Below, in pieces: positions 16,496 to 25,457 of a DNA stretch of 64,000 bases. Position numbers and translations under genes: made by a program. The notes below the pieces were generated by a model. That model was not told the origin of the DNA, searched no databases, and worked only from the letters and a program-made list of their open reading frames with translations. The stretch comes from CBDCUC01 sp965222485 (GTDB taxonomy: Bacteria; Pseudomonadota; Alphaproteobacteria; Rhizobiales; Hyphomicrobiaceae), in contig CBDCUC010000040.1 in the NCBI GenBank assembly GCA_965222485.1, positions 62,001-126,000 on the forward strand, in the 5' to 3' direction. Position 1 is the first letter of the stretch; each line of letters opens with the position of its first letter.

Positions 16496-17214
16496 TCAGG
16501 CGACAGCGCCGGCAGGATCGACGGCAGACGCGAGGCCAGCATCGACTTGCCCGACCCCGGCGGCCCGATCATCAACAGGTTGTGGCCACCCGCAGCCGCC
16601 ACTTCCAAAGTGCGCTTCGCACTCTCCTGTCCCTTGATGTCTTTGAGATCCGGCAGCTCGCTCACACGCCGCTCCACATTCGGAATCGGCCGCGACAACG
16701 ATTGCAGACCCTTGAAGTGATTGACCAGTGACAACAGATGCGGCGGTGCCAGGATATCCATATCCTCATCCGCCCATGCCGCTTCCGATCCGCAGCCTTC
16801 CGGACAGATGAGCCCCTTGCCTTGTCCATTGGCACCGATTGCAGCGGGCAGTGCACCCGGCACATCCCGGATCGACCCGTCGAGCGCAAGTTCGCCGATG
16901 GCCGCGAAACCCGAAATGGCCTCCGGCGAGACCGCACCGATGGCCGCCATCAGCGCCAGCGCGATGGGCAGATCGAAATGGCTGCCTTCCTTCGGCAGGT
17001 CCGCAGGCGCCAGATTGACCGTGAGGTGCTTGTAGGGAAGCCCCAACCCCACCGCATGCAGTGCGTTGCGCACCCGCTCGCGGCTTTCCGCGACCGCTTT
17101 GTCGGGCAGGCCGACGATGGCGAAAGCCGGCGCGCCCGGTGTAATCCGGACCTGCACCTCGACGCGGCGCGCCTCTACGCCGACAAACGCAACGGTCGAA
17201 ATCTGCGCATACAT
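16486..17214 (-). pseudogene. comM: comM (YifB), 5' half, interrupted by a transposon
   Basis: Encodes the N-terminal ChlI-like domain of ComM from MYAQISTVAFVGVEARRV, through VNLAPADLPKEGSHFDLPIA, to the Walker A loop GPPGSGKS, and stops being host sequence at SPEEML. Read on, the frame adds about ten transposon-encoded residues (GITYQKHQVI) and ends. Lacking Walker B and the C-terminal half, the product should be inactive. The ATG at 17214 is preferred over one seven codons earlier because it matches the normal ComM N-terminus. Confidence 0.9.
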
Positions 17215-17353
17215 GGCCCGCGCCTCCCGTCTCATACCCTGGGGATGAACCTAACGCGGAGGACGTGGACAAGCAAGAACATTATGAGAACAAACGTGGT
17301 GGCGTGCTTAGCGGCAGCGGGCAAAATCCGCCGCAAATTCCAGGCAACCGGCA

Positions 17354-18295
17354 TTAGGACAGCTTGGCTTCAATCCGGTCCCAGATCATGGCGGCAATAT
17401 CAACCCCGCCATGCCGTTTGACGTGGCGAATACCGGTTGGGGAGGTCACATTGATCTCTGTGAGATAGGGCCCGATCACATCGATACCGGCGAACAACAA
17501 CCCCCTGCGGCGTAGCTCCGGACCCAGCCGTTCGCAAATTTCCAAATCGCGATCGCTAAGTTTAACCGACGCCGATTCACCACCAACGCCCAGGTTTGAG
17601 CGCATCTCGCCTTCCGCAGGGATACGGTTGATCGCACCAGCGACATCGCCGTCGACAAGAATGATACGTTTGTCGCCCTCGCGAACTTCCGGCCGGAATT
17701 GCTGCACCATGAAGTGCTCGGTAAAGACGGTTTGAAAAAGTTCCACCAAGGCTGAAAGATTGCTGTCATCGTTTTTGAGCCGGAACACGGCCGCACCGCC
17801 ATTGCCGTACAGTGGTTTAATAACGACATCCCCCATCTCGGCGCGAAAGGCGAGCACATCGTCGAGCGACTTCGTAACAATCGTCGGCGGCATCAGGTCA
17901 AGAAAGTCTAAAACAAAAATCTTCTCCGGTGCATTGCGCACCTCTGCCGGATCGTTGACCACCAGCGTTGCCGGATGGATGCGTTCCAGAATGTGAGTCG
18001 TCGTGATGTAGGCCATATCGAACGGCGGGTCCTGGCGTAGCAAAACGACATCCCACTGACCCAAGTCCTCCAGACTCTCCGCTCCGTGCTCCACATGCCG
18101 GCCCAGCACATCCGCGAGGCGCACGCGCGATCCACGTGCCAACACCTTGTCACCACGAAGCGACAAGTCCTGCGGCGCGTAGGTAAACACATCGTGGCCA
18201 CGCGCCTGCGCTTCCAGAAGCATAGCAAACGTGCTGTCACCACGGATATCGATCGCCTCGATCGGATCCATCTGACAGGCGACTTTCAATGGCAT
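17354..18295 (-). CDS. gshB: Glutathione synthetase
   Basis: 313 residues, the usual GshB length. It joins gamma-glutamylcysteine and glycine with ATP. The ATP-grasp segments VVIKPLYGNGGAAVFRL and FAGIDVIGPYLTEINVTSPTG are clear, as is the N-terminal IDIRGDSTFAMLLEAQARGH substrate region. It sits at the end of the conserved rsmI-yraN-gshB order typical of alphaproteobacteria, on the strand pointing into the comM remnant. Confidence 0.96.
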   Translation of the reverse strand: MPLKVACQMDPIEAIDIRGDSTFAMLLEAQARGHDVFTYAPQDLSLRGDKVLARGSRVRLADVLGRHVEHGAESLEDLGQWDVVLLRQDPPFDMAYITTTHILERIHPATLVVNDPAEVRNAPEKIFVLDFLDLMPPTIVTKSLDDVLAFRAEMGDVVIKPLYGNGGAAVFRLKNDDSNLSALVELFQTVFTEHFMVQQFRPEVREGDKRIILVDGDVAGAINRIPAEGEMRSNLGVGGESASVKLSDRDLEICERLGPELRRRGLLFAGIDVIGPYLTEINVTSPTGIRHVKRHGGVDIAAMIWDRIEAKLS

Positions 18296-18361
18296 AAGCG
18301 TTTTATTCCTTGATCTATGTCGGCAACTCTCGAGAGCAGGCCGCGTGGCCCGCCAGCCCGC

Positions 18362-18754
18362 CTATAGACTGTTTTCCAGATGTCGCAAACGCATGAAGCC
18401 GATCACGAAGATAATATCGAAACCCATGTCGTGGTCCTGATACGCTGGCCGGCGCGCTAACCAAAGACTTGCAGCCTTGTGCACGCGCTGCCTCTGCCGA
18501 TCGGAAATTGAACTCTCCGCCAGTTCAAGATTATCGCGCGCCTTGACCTCAACGAAGGCAAGCCGTCGCCGCCTAACCGCGATGAGGTCGATCTCACCGG
18601 CCGCCGTTTTGTAGCGCCGTGCGATAATTCGGTAGCCCTTTGCGATAAGCAGAGCGGCTGCGAGAAACTCGCTGAGCTGACCGCGCAGGTAGCGCTGGCG
18701 CCGGATGGTCCGCGAACCGACGGCTTCTTTTTCAACGTCGCGCGCACCTGCCAT
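18362..18754 (-). CDS. yraN: UPF0102 (YraN) family nuclease-like protein
   Basis: 130 residues of the YraN/UPF0102 family, an endonuclease-like fold of unknown role often linked to recombination. Conserved core segments are GYRIIARRYKTAAGEIDLIA and LAFVEVKAR, with the E-x-D...EVK metal-binding signature. The start abuts the rsmI stop with no gap, so the pair is co-transcribed. Confidence 0.92.
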   Translation of the reverse strand: MAGARDVEKEAVGSRTIRRQRYLRGQLSEFLAAALLIAKGYRIIARRYKTAAGEIDLIAVRRRRLAFVEVKARDNLELAESSISDRQRQRVHKAASLWLARRPAYQDHDMGFDIIFVIGFMRLRHLENSL

Positions 18755-19651
18755 CTAAGGTTCCCGGCCTTTAACCTGCAGGGCAAGATCATAGACCCTC
18801 GACTTGGCCGCGCCCGTTTCATTGGCCACAAGCCGCGCCGCATCCCTTAAACTTGCATCAGCCAGCACGTCAGAAAGTCTGGCGACGATGTCTGCATCAC
18901 TGACCTCGCTCGCAACGCCTGGCCCCACGACGACGACGAGTTCTCCTTTGACTGTTTGCCCCTCAAACCGCTCGCTCAGTTCCGGCAATGTGCCGCGCAC
19001 GACCTCCTCGTGCAATTTTGTGAGTTCACGCGCGACAGCCGCAGGACGCGCACCCAAGACTTCGGCCATATCATTGAGCGACGCTCCGATCCGCGATTGC
19101 GCTTCAAAAAAGATGAGCGTTCCGGGCATCGCGGCCAACTCACCAAGCCGCGCTCGCCGGGCCACCTTTTTTGCCGGCAAAAACCCAGCAAACGTGAAGG
19201 TGTCCGTCGGCAGTCCCGCGGCAACCAACGCTGTCACCGGTGCAGCCGCACCAGGTACGGCGAAAACGCGTCTGCCCTCGTCGAGGCAAGCCTCCACCAA
19301 TCTATAGCCGGGATCAGAAATGAGCGGCGTTCCCGCATCGCTGACCAGCGCCACACTCTGGCCTTCCGCCAGGGCACGCAGCAACTTAGGACGTTCACGC
19401 TCAGCATTATGTTCATGATAAGCGCGCACTGGCGCCCGGATTCCAAAGTGGGAAAGCAGTTTGCCGCTGCGGCGCGTATCTTCGGCGCAGATCAGATCGG
19501 CACTATTGAGAACAGCAAGCGCGCGCAGTGTGATATCACCAAGATTGCCAATCGGGGTGGATACGACATAAAGCCCCGGCTCCAGGCCCCGCTCAGAAAT
19601 CCGTTCGATCTCCGCGACAGCACACTTGGCGACAATCTCGTTCACCGGCAA
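18755..19651 (-). CDS. rsmI: 16S rRNA 2'-O-ribose C1402 methyltransferase
   Basis: 298 residues of the tetrapyrrole-methylase-like RsmI family, which methylates the ribose of C1402 in 16S rRNA using SAM. Typical segments are LYVVSTPIGNLGDITLRAL, LICAEDTRRSGKLLSHF and ALVSDAGTPLISDPGYRLV. The frame opens at a TTG with AAAGGG six bases upstream; a GTG two codons later is an alternative. It is divergent from the lipoprotein gene at 20032. Confidence 0.95.
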   Translation of the reverse strand: MPVNEIVAKCAVAEIERISERGLEPGLYVVSTPIGNLGDITLRALAVLNSADLICAEDTRRSGKLLSHFGIRAPVRAYHEHNAERERPKLLRALAEGQSVALVSDAGTPLISDPGYRLVEACLDEGRRVFAVPGAAAPVTALVAAGLPTDTFTFAGFLPAKKVARRARLGELAAMPGTLIFFEAQSRIGASLNDMAEVLGARPAAVARELTKLHEEVVRGTLPELSERFEGQTVKGELVVVVGPGVASEVSDADIVARLSDVLADASLRDAARLVANETGAAKSRVYDLALQVKGREP

Positions 19652-20031
19652 TTCAGACCCTTTGCTTGTTCGCGCAACATTGACGGTTCGCCTGAAATTG
19701 GGTGGCCACCGCGAGACTTACACCTTTTCCCGACATGCAGAATAGTTGTTCGATATCACTGAAGGCGGGCCCAAACGCTCTTAGAACAGGGCAAACAGTC
19801 GCAAATATATCAACATAATTGGCTCCTAATCGACCATACTCATTTTCTCCAGACCGGAGTACGATTTAGCAGCCCACTGATTCTCCCGCCGGGACAGTCA
19901 ACCGGTGAGATCAGCGGAGCGATTTTCAATAGTTGGGCCCCGATACGATTACCGGCACCGCCGCCATAACACCGACCCAAGTAGCCGCCATAGCAAGGTC
20001 ACACCTCTTGCAGATGTCGAAGGAGCAAATT
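19652..20031. other. Divergent intergenic region
   Basis: About 380 bases between rsmI (minus) and the lipoprotein gene (plus), expected to hold both promoters. I saw no RNA gene or convincing open frame. Confidence 0.4.
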
Positions 20032-21306
20032 TTGACGCACATAACCAAAGCCCTGGCCATGCTTTTGAGCTATGTGCGCGTGCTCGCCGCCACCGTGGCG
20101 CTGGTATTGATTGGTGGTTGCGCCGCCAATCTTGGCGGATCCTCGCCTGAAGCTTCCCTTTCAGCGGAAGATGCAGCCAAAGCCAAGAGCCGGCCCGTCA
20201 AGATCGCAATGCTCCTACCGCTCGGCGGATTGAACCGAACCGCGGCCATCGCTAAGAGCATGAAGCAGGCCGGCGAAATGGCTTTGTTCGAGCTAAACAA
20301 TCCGAATGTTCAGCTTGTCGTAAAGGACGATAAGGGCACGGCAGAAGGCGCTCAGACTGCCGCCGCGGAAGCCATCCGCGAGGGCGCGGAGATTATTCTT
20401 GGGCCGCTCTTTTCCCAGGCGGTACCTGGTGCCGCAGCCGCGGCACGGCCTGCAAATATCCCGGTCGTCGCCTTCTCAAACGATAGAAACGTGGCTGGCA
20501 ATGGCGTCTACCTGATGAGTTATCTTCCCGACGCCGAGGTAGATCGTATCGTCAGCTATGCAACGGCGAACGGAAAAAGACGATTTGCAGCCCTGATCCC
20601 AGACGACGCGTACGGGCGGACCGTAGAGCAGTCATTCAGGTCGGCAGTTGGCCGCCACGGCGGATCTATCGTCGCCCTGAAGTCATACCCCGTCGGCGCC
20701 AACGCAAACGCCATTCTAGAGCCTGCCCGCGAAGTCTTCGACACCATCAAGCAGGTTAGCGAAATCGGCGCATCGGTTGACGCATTGTTCCTGCCGGGCG
20801 GCCAGGACAGTCTTCCGCAAATCGGACCGATGATCGCCTACTCCGGCGTCAACCCGGCAACCACGAAGATAATCGGTACTGGTGCCTGGGAATTTCCAAA
20901 CATCGGTCGCGACCCCGCCTTTGTTGGCGGCTGGTATCCTAGCCCCGATCCCAGAGGTTGGCGCAATTTTGCTGGACGCTTCTCCAAAAACTTCGGCCAT
21001 GCTCCCCCCAGGATCGCCAGCCTCGCACACGATGCCGTCAGCATCGCAATAAACCTCTCCACAAATCCAACTGGCAGTCGGTATACACCTGAGAACCTGA
21101 TGCGCGCCTCAGGCTTCAGTGGCGTGGATGGGCCAGTTCGCTTCAATCGCTCCGGACTGGCCGAAAGAGGATTGGCAATCCTTGAGGTAAGAAAATTCGG
21201 CTCAAGCGTGATCGACCCTGCTCCTGCAAGCCTCACACGGACGCAGTTGTCGGCAGCCCCTCGCCGCGCCTCCTACGAGCCCACGGGCGCAATCGGCGGC
21301 CATTAA
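20032..21306 (+). CDS. Penicillin-binding protein activator-like lipoprotein (LpoA/COG3107 type)
   Basis: About 424 residues. The frame is open further upstream, but the best ribosome site, AAGGAG, is six bases before the TTG at 20032; ATGs at 20014 and 20059 are alternatives. A signal peptide ends in a lipobox (VLIGGC), so the protein is probably an outer-membrane lipoprotein. The body has the periplasmic-binding-protein fold (KIAMLLPLGG, GAEIILGPLFSQAV, NIPVVAFSND). Such proteins next to rsmI in alphaproteobacteria are annotated as PBP activators; direct evidence in this group is thin. Confidence 0.85.
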   Translation: MTHITKALAMLLSYVRVLAATVALVLIGGCAANLGGSSPEASLSAEDAAKAKSRPVKIAMLLPLGGLNRTAAIAKSMKQAGEMALFELNNPNVQLVVKDDKGTAEGAQTAAAEAIREGAEIILGPLFSQAVPGAAAAARPANIPVVAFSNDRNVAGNGVYLMSYLPDAEVDRIVSYATANGKRRFAALIPDDAYGRTVEQSFRSAVGRHGGSIVALKSYPVGANANAILEPAREVFDTIKQVSEIGASVDALFLPGGQDSLPQIGPMIAYSGVNPATTKIIGTGAWEFPNIGRDPAFVGGWYPSPDPRGWRNFAGRFSKNFGHAPPRIASLAHDAVSIAINLSTNPTGSRYTPENLMRASGFSGVDGPVRFNRSGLAERGLAILEVRKFGSSVIDPAPASLTRTQLSAAPRRASYEPTGAIGGH

Positions 21307-21459
21307 CACCGATCCTCGCAGAGTGAATGACGCACTGACGGCCAGAAGACGCGCAAGGGCTCGGGCTACGCGGGTCATCCCTCGGGCTGCGTCAATAGCC
21401 TCTGCAGTCGGAGAGACGTTCGTCACGCCAACAAGCGTGTCCACATCGCATCTCGCCCG

Positions 21460-22188
21460 CTAGGCGGCAACGCTGATGGCCGGTTCACGCAATGGCTTCA
21501 CCCGACCAACGCCGACAGCACGCGCATGCTGCAAAGCATAGCCAGGACGCGCGATTGCCGCCCTATCGCCAGAGTCTTGATTGCCGCTGCGCCTCAAGTC
21601 GCCAACGGGCATCACTGCGGACAGTTCGTCGATCAACGTGAGCAAGGCATAATCAGCAGAGTCCAGGCGCTCGGAAGCATAGACTTGGCAAGCGTGCGCA
21701 TTCCTAGCGCTATCAACTGCGGTGCTTACGACATTGGAAATCTTCCTCCACTGTTCATCGCTCGATAGCTTTCCGCCACCACCAAAAACAGTGGTCGCCG
21801 GTTTGGAACTCACCGCCCGCGCTGCCGCCGCGTTTGACTTGCTATTGAAAGAGTAGCGCGGCCTGCCGGTGCAACCTTTGCTGAGCTTGGGCAGGCTCTC
21901 GCCAGTCTGCGTTGTTAAACGGTCTATGGACGACCGCCAGCCTGACCCTTTGTTGGAATGGGGCACGACGCTGGAACGTTTTAGTCTGGTCGTCGACCCA
22001 CGCGCAGTATCGTTGCTCGACGCGTCAATAGCTTCATGTCGAGCAACAACCGCCGCCACAGCAATCAATGCCACGGCAGCGGCCCATAGTTCGCCGCTGA
22101 TCGAAAAGATGCCGATAAAAAGCACGGGTTTCTGACCTTGTGAAAAAAAGTTCAACGAAAAGCTGAACTTATTCGCCTGAAAGAACAA
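21460..22188 (-). CDS. Hypothetical membrane-anchored protein
   Basis: 242 residues. One transmembrane span (FIGIFSISGELWAAAVALIAVAAVVA) is followed by a basic, serine-rich low-complexity region and a helical tail with a C-terminal LIDELSAVMPVGD segment. I do not recognise a family. Composition is protein-like on this strand and no competing gene exists, so it is probably real, though the N-terminal ~20 residues may not belong. Confidence 0.5.
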   Translation of the reverse strand: MFFQANKFSFSLNFFSQGQKPVLFIGIFSISGELWAAAVALIAVAAVVARHEAIDASSNDTARGSTTRLKRSSVVPHSNKGSGWRSSIDRLTTQTGESLPKLSKGCTGRPRYSFNSKSNAAAARAVSSKPATTVFGGGGKLSSDEQWRKISNVVSTAVDSARNAHACQVYASERLDSADYALLTLIDELSAVMPVGDLRRSGNQDSGDRAAIARPGYALQHARAVGVGRVKPLREPAISVAA

Positions 22189-22293
22189 GGCAGATTATGT
22201 GAAACCGGTTTCTTTTCGCCCTTTAATCAATAATAACTGTGGCCATTGGCTCACAATTTCGCAGTTAATACGTCAATTCTCGATTTTTAAAAC

Positions 22294-22331
22294 ATTTTAT
22301 GTCGATAAAATAAGACCAATAAATTTATCGA
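22294..22331. repeat. AT-rich overlapping inverted repeats
   Basis: ATTTTAT-GTCG-ATAAAAT (22294-22311) is a perfect hairpin, and TCGATAAA (22302-22309) can also pair with TTTATCGA (22324-22331). The two folds share bases and exclude each other. They lie in a 214-base AT-rich gap between two minus-strand genes. Confidence 0.45.
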
Positions 22332-22402
22332 ATCAATTTCTCTTTTTGTTGCCTTGCAGATGCCACAGCGGCCAAACACAAGATGTTGGAACGTTGCTCG
22401 CA

Positions 22403-23059
22403 CTAGCCCTTTTTCGCTCCCCAGCCGCTAATATTCGGTGTGGTCGAATAACGATAATGACCCGTGATTTTCTCCGCAAACAACCAGTCTTCTTCTTTTA
22501 CTCCGTAACCCCGGTTGTGAATTACGAGCGGTACGCCCGACCAAGTCTTGCGATTTGAAACAATAGCGATATGCGTTTTTGAAAAAATGCCATCGGGCAT
22601 ATAATAAGTTACAAGATCGCCCGGTTTATAGTCTTTTGGATCTTTACTGATCGGCAGCGACGTTCCCTTCCGCGCAAAGAATTTGCGCATTACCAAGACA
22701 CGCCTGTGATCGATGTTCTTGTCGCCTGTGCCGGCACCCGATCGGTGGATTAGAACCTGCAGGTCGATTCCCAGTTTACGATACGCCCGCACGACCACAT
22801 CGGTGCAAACGCCAAGATACCAGGGCACATCCCCCATAGGATATTCGAGTTTGCGATAGCTTGGGTCGTAGACAACCGGCACAGTTAGCTGTTCGCGGGC
22901 CGCCTCCACAAGCTTCATTCCAAATTCTTGTGAAGCCGTCTCGGTTTTTTTGTCTGCAGCAAGAGCGGCAGGCACGCCGCCGTGAAACACTCCTCCTCCG
23001 CTCACGCACAACAAAATAAGCGCCTGAACGAAAATGATGACGGTCACCAACTTGCGCAT
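22403..23059 (-). CDS. DUF1287 family exported protein
   Basis: 218 residues with an N-terminal signal peptide or membrane anchor (VTVIIFVQALILLCV). The body matches DUF1287: YPMGDVPWYLGVCTDVVVRA with a cysteine in the position of a papain-like catalytic residue, and SKTHIAIVSNRK with a histidine. The family has an NlpC/P60-like fold and is expected to work in the periplasm, possibly on peptidoglycan or a protein. The substrate is unknown. Confidence 0.85.
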   Translation of the reverse strand: MRKLVTVIIFVQALILLCVSGGGVFHGGVPAALAADKKTETASQEFGMKLVEAAREQLTVPVVYDPSYRKLEYPMGDVPWYLGVCTDVVVRAYRKLGIDLQVLIHRSGAGTGDKNIDHRRVLVMRKFFARKGTSLPISKDPKDYKPGDLVTYYMPDGIFSKTHIAIVSNRKTWSGVPLVIHNRGYGVKEEDWLFAEKITGHYRYSTTPNISGWGAKKG

Positions 23060-23285
23060 CTAAAACCTCAAATCTCCCGCAGGACCTCTTCGCCAGCACG
23101 CATATGGGGTCGATGATTCTGCCAAGCAACCCAGCTGCCGGGCGGGTGGCTTGGGGCAGCCCATCTGGTTGGGCCTCATTCACATGATGGCAACAGGCCA
23201 TCGAAAAGCGAAGTCCGGCTACTGGCAAAACACTCCTTTTCCAGGGAAAAGATCACGTGGCCGCCACGCAAACACACGTTTACGG

Positions 23286-24200
23286 TCATTCGGCGTAGGC
23301 AGCTTCAACCATCTCGTGGATGTCACCCGGACGAACCCCGGCGTCGCGCAACGCCGATAGGCAAGTATCACCGCTGCTCTTCGACAGCTTGCGGCCCAAA
23401 TCATCGGAAATCAGCATGTGGTGATGATAGATGGGCGCTTCAAACCCCAGCAGAACCTGCAACAACCTATGCACGTCAGTCGCAGCGAACAAATCACGTC
23501 CCCTCGTGACGTGGCTCACGCCTTGGTGCGCATCGTCCACAACAACAGAAAGATGGTAGCTGGTCCCAACATCTTTGCGCTGGATCACCACATCACCCCA
23601 TCGCTCCGGGCGCGCCACGACGCGCTCCAGCACACCGCGCGCGCGCACCTCGCCCGCAATTGGATTGATCTGCTCGCTGAACTCCAGCGCGCGGCCGTCT
23701 AAAAGCTGCACCGCGAATTCGCAAGCCTTGGCCATATCAAGCCGCATCGCAAAGGCCTGTCCTTCGGCCTTTCGATTTGCGATCTCCACTTTGGAAAGCT
23801 CGCGGTGCAAGCCTGGGTAAAGCGGCGCACCGTCAGGATCGTGGCCCATCCCTGCCGCTGCGCTGGCTTTCATAATCTCCGCCCGGGACGCAAAACACGG
23901 GTATAGCAGGCCCATATCACGCAATCGATCGGCCGCTGCTTGGTAGCGCTCGAAATGCTGTGACTGCCGCAAGACCGGCGTTTCCCATTTGAGACCCAGC
24001 CAAGCGAGGTCCGCATAGACCGCATCTACATAGGTTTCCCGGCATCGCGCTATGTCGATGTCCTCAATGCGCAGCAGGAGCCGGCCATCCGCACGGCGGG
24101 CAGCTAGAGCCGTTACCACGGCCGAAAATGCATGACCGGCATGTAACCGGCCGTTCGGACTGGGCGCAAATCGGAAGACGGGCTTGGCTGTCGCAGTCAT
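23286..24200 (-). CDS. gluQ: Glutamyl-Q tRNA(Asp) synthetase
   Basis: 304 residues from the ATG at 24200. The frame runs about 107 codons further 5', but that part has no family match. The HIGH-like segment FAPSPNGRLHAGHAFSAV and the KMSKS-like GRKLSKSSGD are present, with the shortened layout of GluQRS, which lacks the anticodon-binding domain. The enzyme glutamylates the queuosine base of tRNA-Asp rather than the 3' end. The zinc-binding cysteines seen in E. coli are mostly absent; only the YPCFAS cysteine is visible. Confidence 0.92.
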   Translation of the reverse strand: MTATAKPVFRFAPSPNGRLHAGHAFSAVVTALAARRADGRLLLRIEDIDIARCRETYVDAVYADLAWLGLKWETPVLRQSQHFERYQAAADRLRDMGLLYPCFASRAEIMKASAAAGMGHDPDGAPLYPGLHRELSKVEIANRKAEGQAFAMRLDMAKACEFAVQLLDGRALEFSEQINPIAGEVRARGVLERVVARPERWGDVVIQRKDVGTSYHLSVVVDDAHQGVSHVTRGRDLFAATDVHRLLQVLLGFEAPIYHHHMLISDDLGRKLSKSSGDTCLSALRDAGVRPGDIHEMVEAAYAE

Positions 24201-24492
24201 TTTTCCAAAACCGGCGCCAATCTTAATTGTGCCCTGAATTACCAAGTAAGAGGCCGGTCGGATGCGGAGCGGGCCAAAAATCGGCCGGCGCCCCCGGCCC
24301 GCGGAACACTCCCGCAATTGGCCGCAGACGGACCTGCGATCCGTCGTACCCGATAAACCGTGATGATTCCAGGCGTCTGGACGCCAGAGCTTCGCATGTT
24401 CGCTGCAAAGCTTCACAGAGCTGACATGCGCCGCTAGTATCCCGCCTGAAAACGAGGAAGGCTGACTGATTCGTCGGAGCGAATCGTCAGGG

Positions 24493-25062
24493 ATGAGCAC
24501 AGTGAACGCCCATGCTGCCATGCCGGAAGCGTTTCCGGCCCTGGTCTTGAACGCCGATTTCCGGCCCTTGAGCTACTATCCGTTGTCGCTCTGGAGCTGG
24601 CAGGAGTCGGTGAAGGCGGTATTTCTTGACCGGGTCAACATCGTCTCTCAGTACGACCGCTGTGTCCGCAGTCCTAACTTCGAGATGCAGTTGCCAAGCG
24701 TCGTCTCGCTCAAGACCTACGTGAAGCCGGCACTTTATCCCGCTTTCACGCGTTTCAACGTGTTCTTGCGCGACCGTTTCACGTGCCAGTACTGCAGTTC
24801 CAAGGAAGACCTGACGTTTGACCACCTGATCCCGCGTTCCCGCGGCGGCCTGACCCGATGGGACAACGTCGTAACGGCCTGCGCACCTTGCAATCTGCAA
24901 AAGAGCAATCACTTGCCGGCAGATGTCGGCATGCACCCGACGCAGCGGCCATACCGACCGACGGTGTTTGAACTGCACCGCAACGGACGTGCGTTCCCGC
25001 CCAACTTTCTGCACGAAAGCTGGCTCGATTATCTGTATTGGGATACGGAACTGGAACCCTGA
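24493..25062 (+). CDS. HNH endonuclease family protein
   Basis: 189 residues. The HNH domain at about residues 95-140 shows CQYC, FDHLIPRSRGGLTRWDN and CAPCNLQKSN, so both the zinc knuckle cysteines and the catalytic histidine/asparagine are intact. The N-terminal LNADFRPLSYYPLSLWSW segment is typical of a chromosomal HNH family found in most alphaproteobacteria and not tied to mobile DNA. The cellular role is unclear. Confidence 0.9.
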   Translation: MSTVNAHAAMPEAFPALVLNADFRPLSYYPLSLWSWQESVKAVFLDRVNIVSQYDRCVRSPNFEMQLPSVVSLKTYVKPALYPAFTRFNVFLRDRFTCQYCSSKEDLTFDHLIPRSRGGLTRWDNVVTACAPCNLQKSNHLPADVGMHPTQRPYRPTVFELHRNGRAFPPNFLHESWLDYLYWDTELEP

Positions 25063-25142
25063 TAAGCCGGCGCCTTTTGCCAAGACATCGGCGCCGGCCA
25101 CCGGAGGCACCGCATCAGGTGTTGGCTGGATTTCAAAAACAC

Positions 25143-25180
25143 GTAAAAAAAATGCCGGCTTTACAGCCGGCATTTAGAAA
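25143..25180 (-). terminator. Rho-independent terminator (convergent genes)
   Basis: AAATGCCGGCT (25150-25160) and AGCCGGCATTT (25165-25175) form a perfect 11-bp stem with loop TTAC. On the minus strand it is followed by eight Ts, making a strong terminator for the gene at 25245-25457; it may also end the HNH transcript from the other side. Confidence 0.85.
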
Positions 25181-25244
25181 AAAGTGCTTAGCATGCGTGC
25201 AAGCGGGCGCACGCCATCACTCCTCATAATGCTTTTGATCGGTG

Positions 25245-25457
25245 TTAGGCAGCACGCGCCAAAGGCTGCGCGCACAAACTCTGTGCGATGGCTTCTACGG
25301 CCTTGTCCCACTCTTGTCCATCCGGTCCGTGGCTGATACCGAATGCACGCAGCGCATCTGCCGGATTACCTCCGTCTCGAAACACGCGTGCGCAGGCCTG
25401 CCGCGCATAGCCCATGGCCTGATGCCACTGAACAGGATTAATGTGTTTGGGTGTCAT
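25245..25457 (-). CDS. Small conserved hypothetical protein
   Basis: 70 residues from an ATG preceded by GGGAGG nine bases upstream; the frame extends 23 codons further without a ribosome site. The ARQACARVFRDGGNPADALR segment followed by WDKAVEAIAQSLC is shared, from memory, by small proteins in many Hyphomicrobiales genomes. It looks soluble and all-helical. No function is known. Confidence 0.7.
   Translation of the reverse strand: MTPKHINPVQWHQAMGYARQACARVFRDGGNPADALRAFGISHGPDGQEWDKAVEAIAQSLCAQPLARAA

Noticed and set aside
16453..17235. A functional shortened ComM from the N-terminal fragment
   Set aside because: It ends just after the Walker A region with ten transposon-encoded residues, so the ATPase site is incomplete.
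21202..21444. 80-codon minus-strand frame after the lipoprotein gene
   Set aside because: It overlaps the end of that gene, has no domain and no ribosome site.
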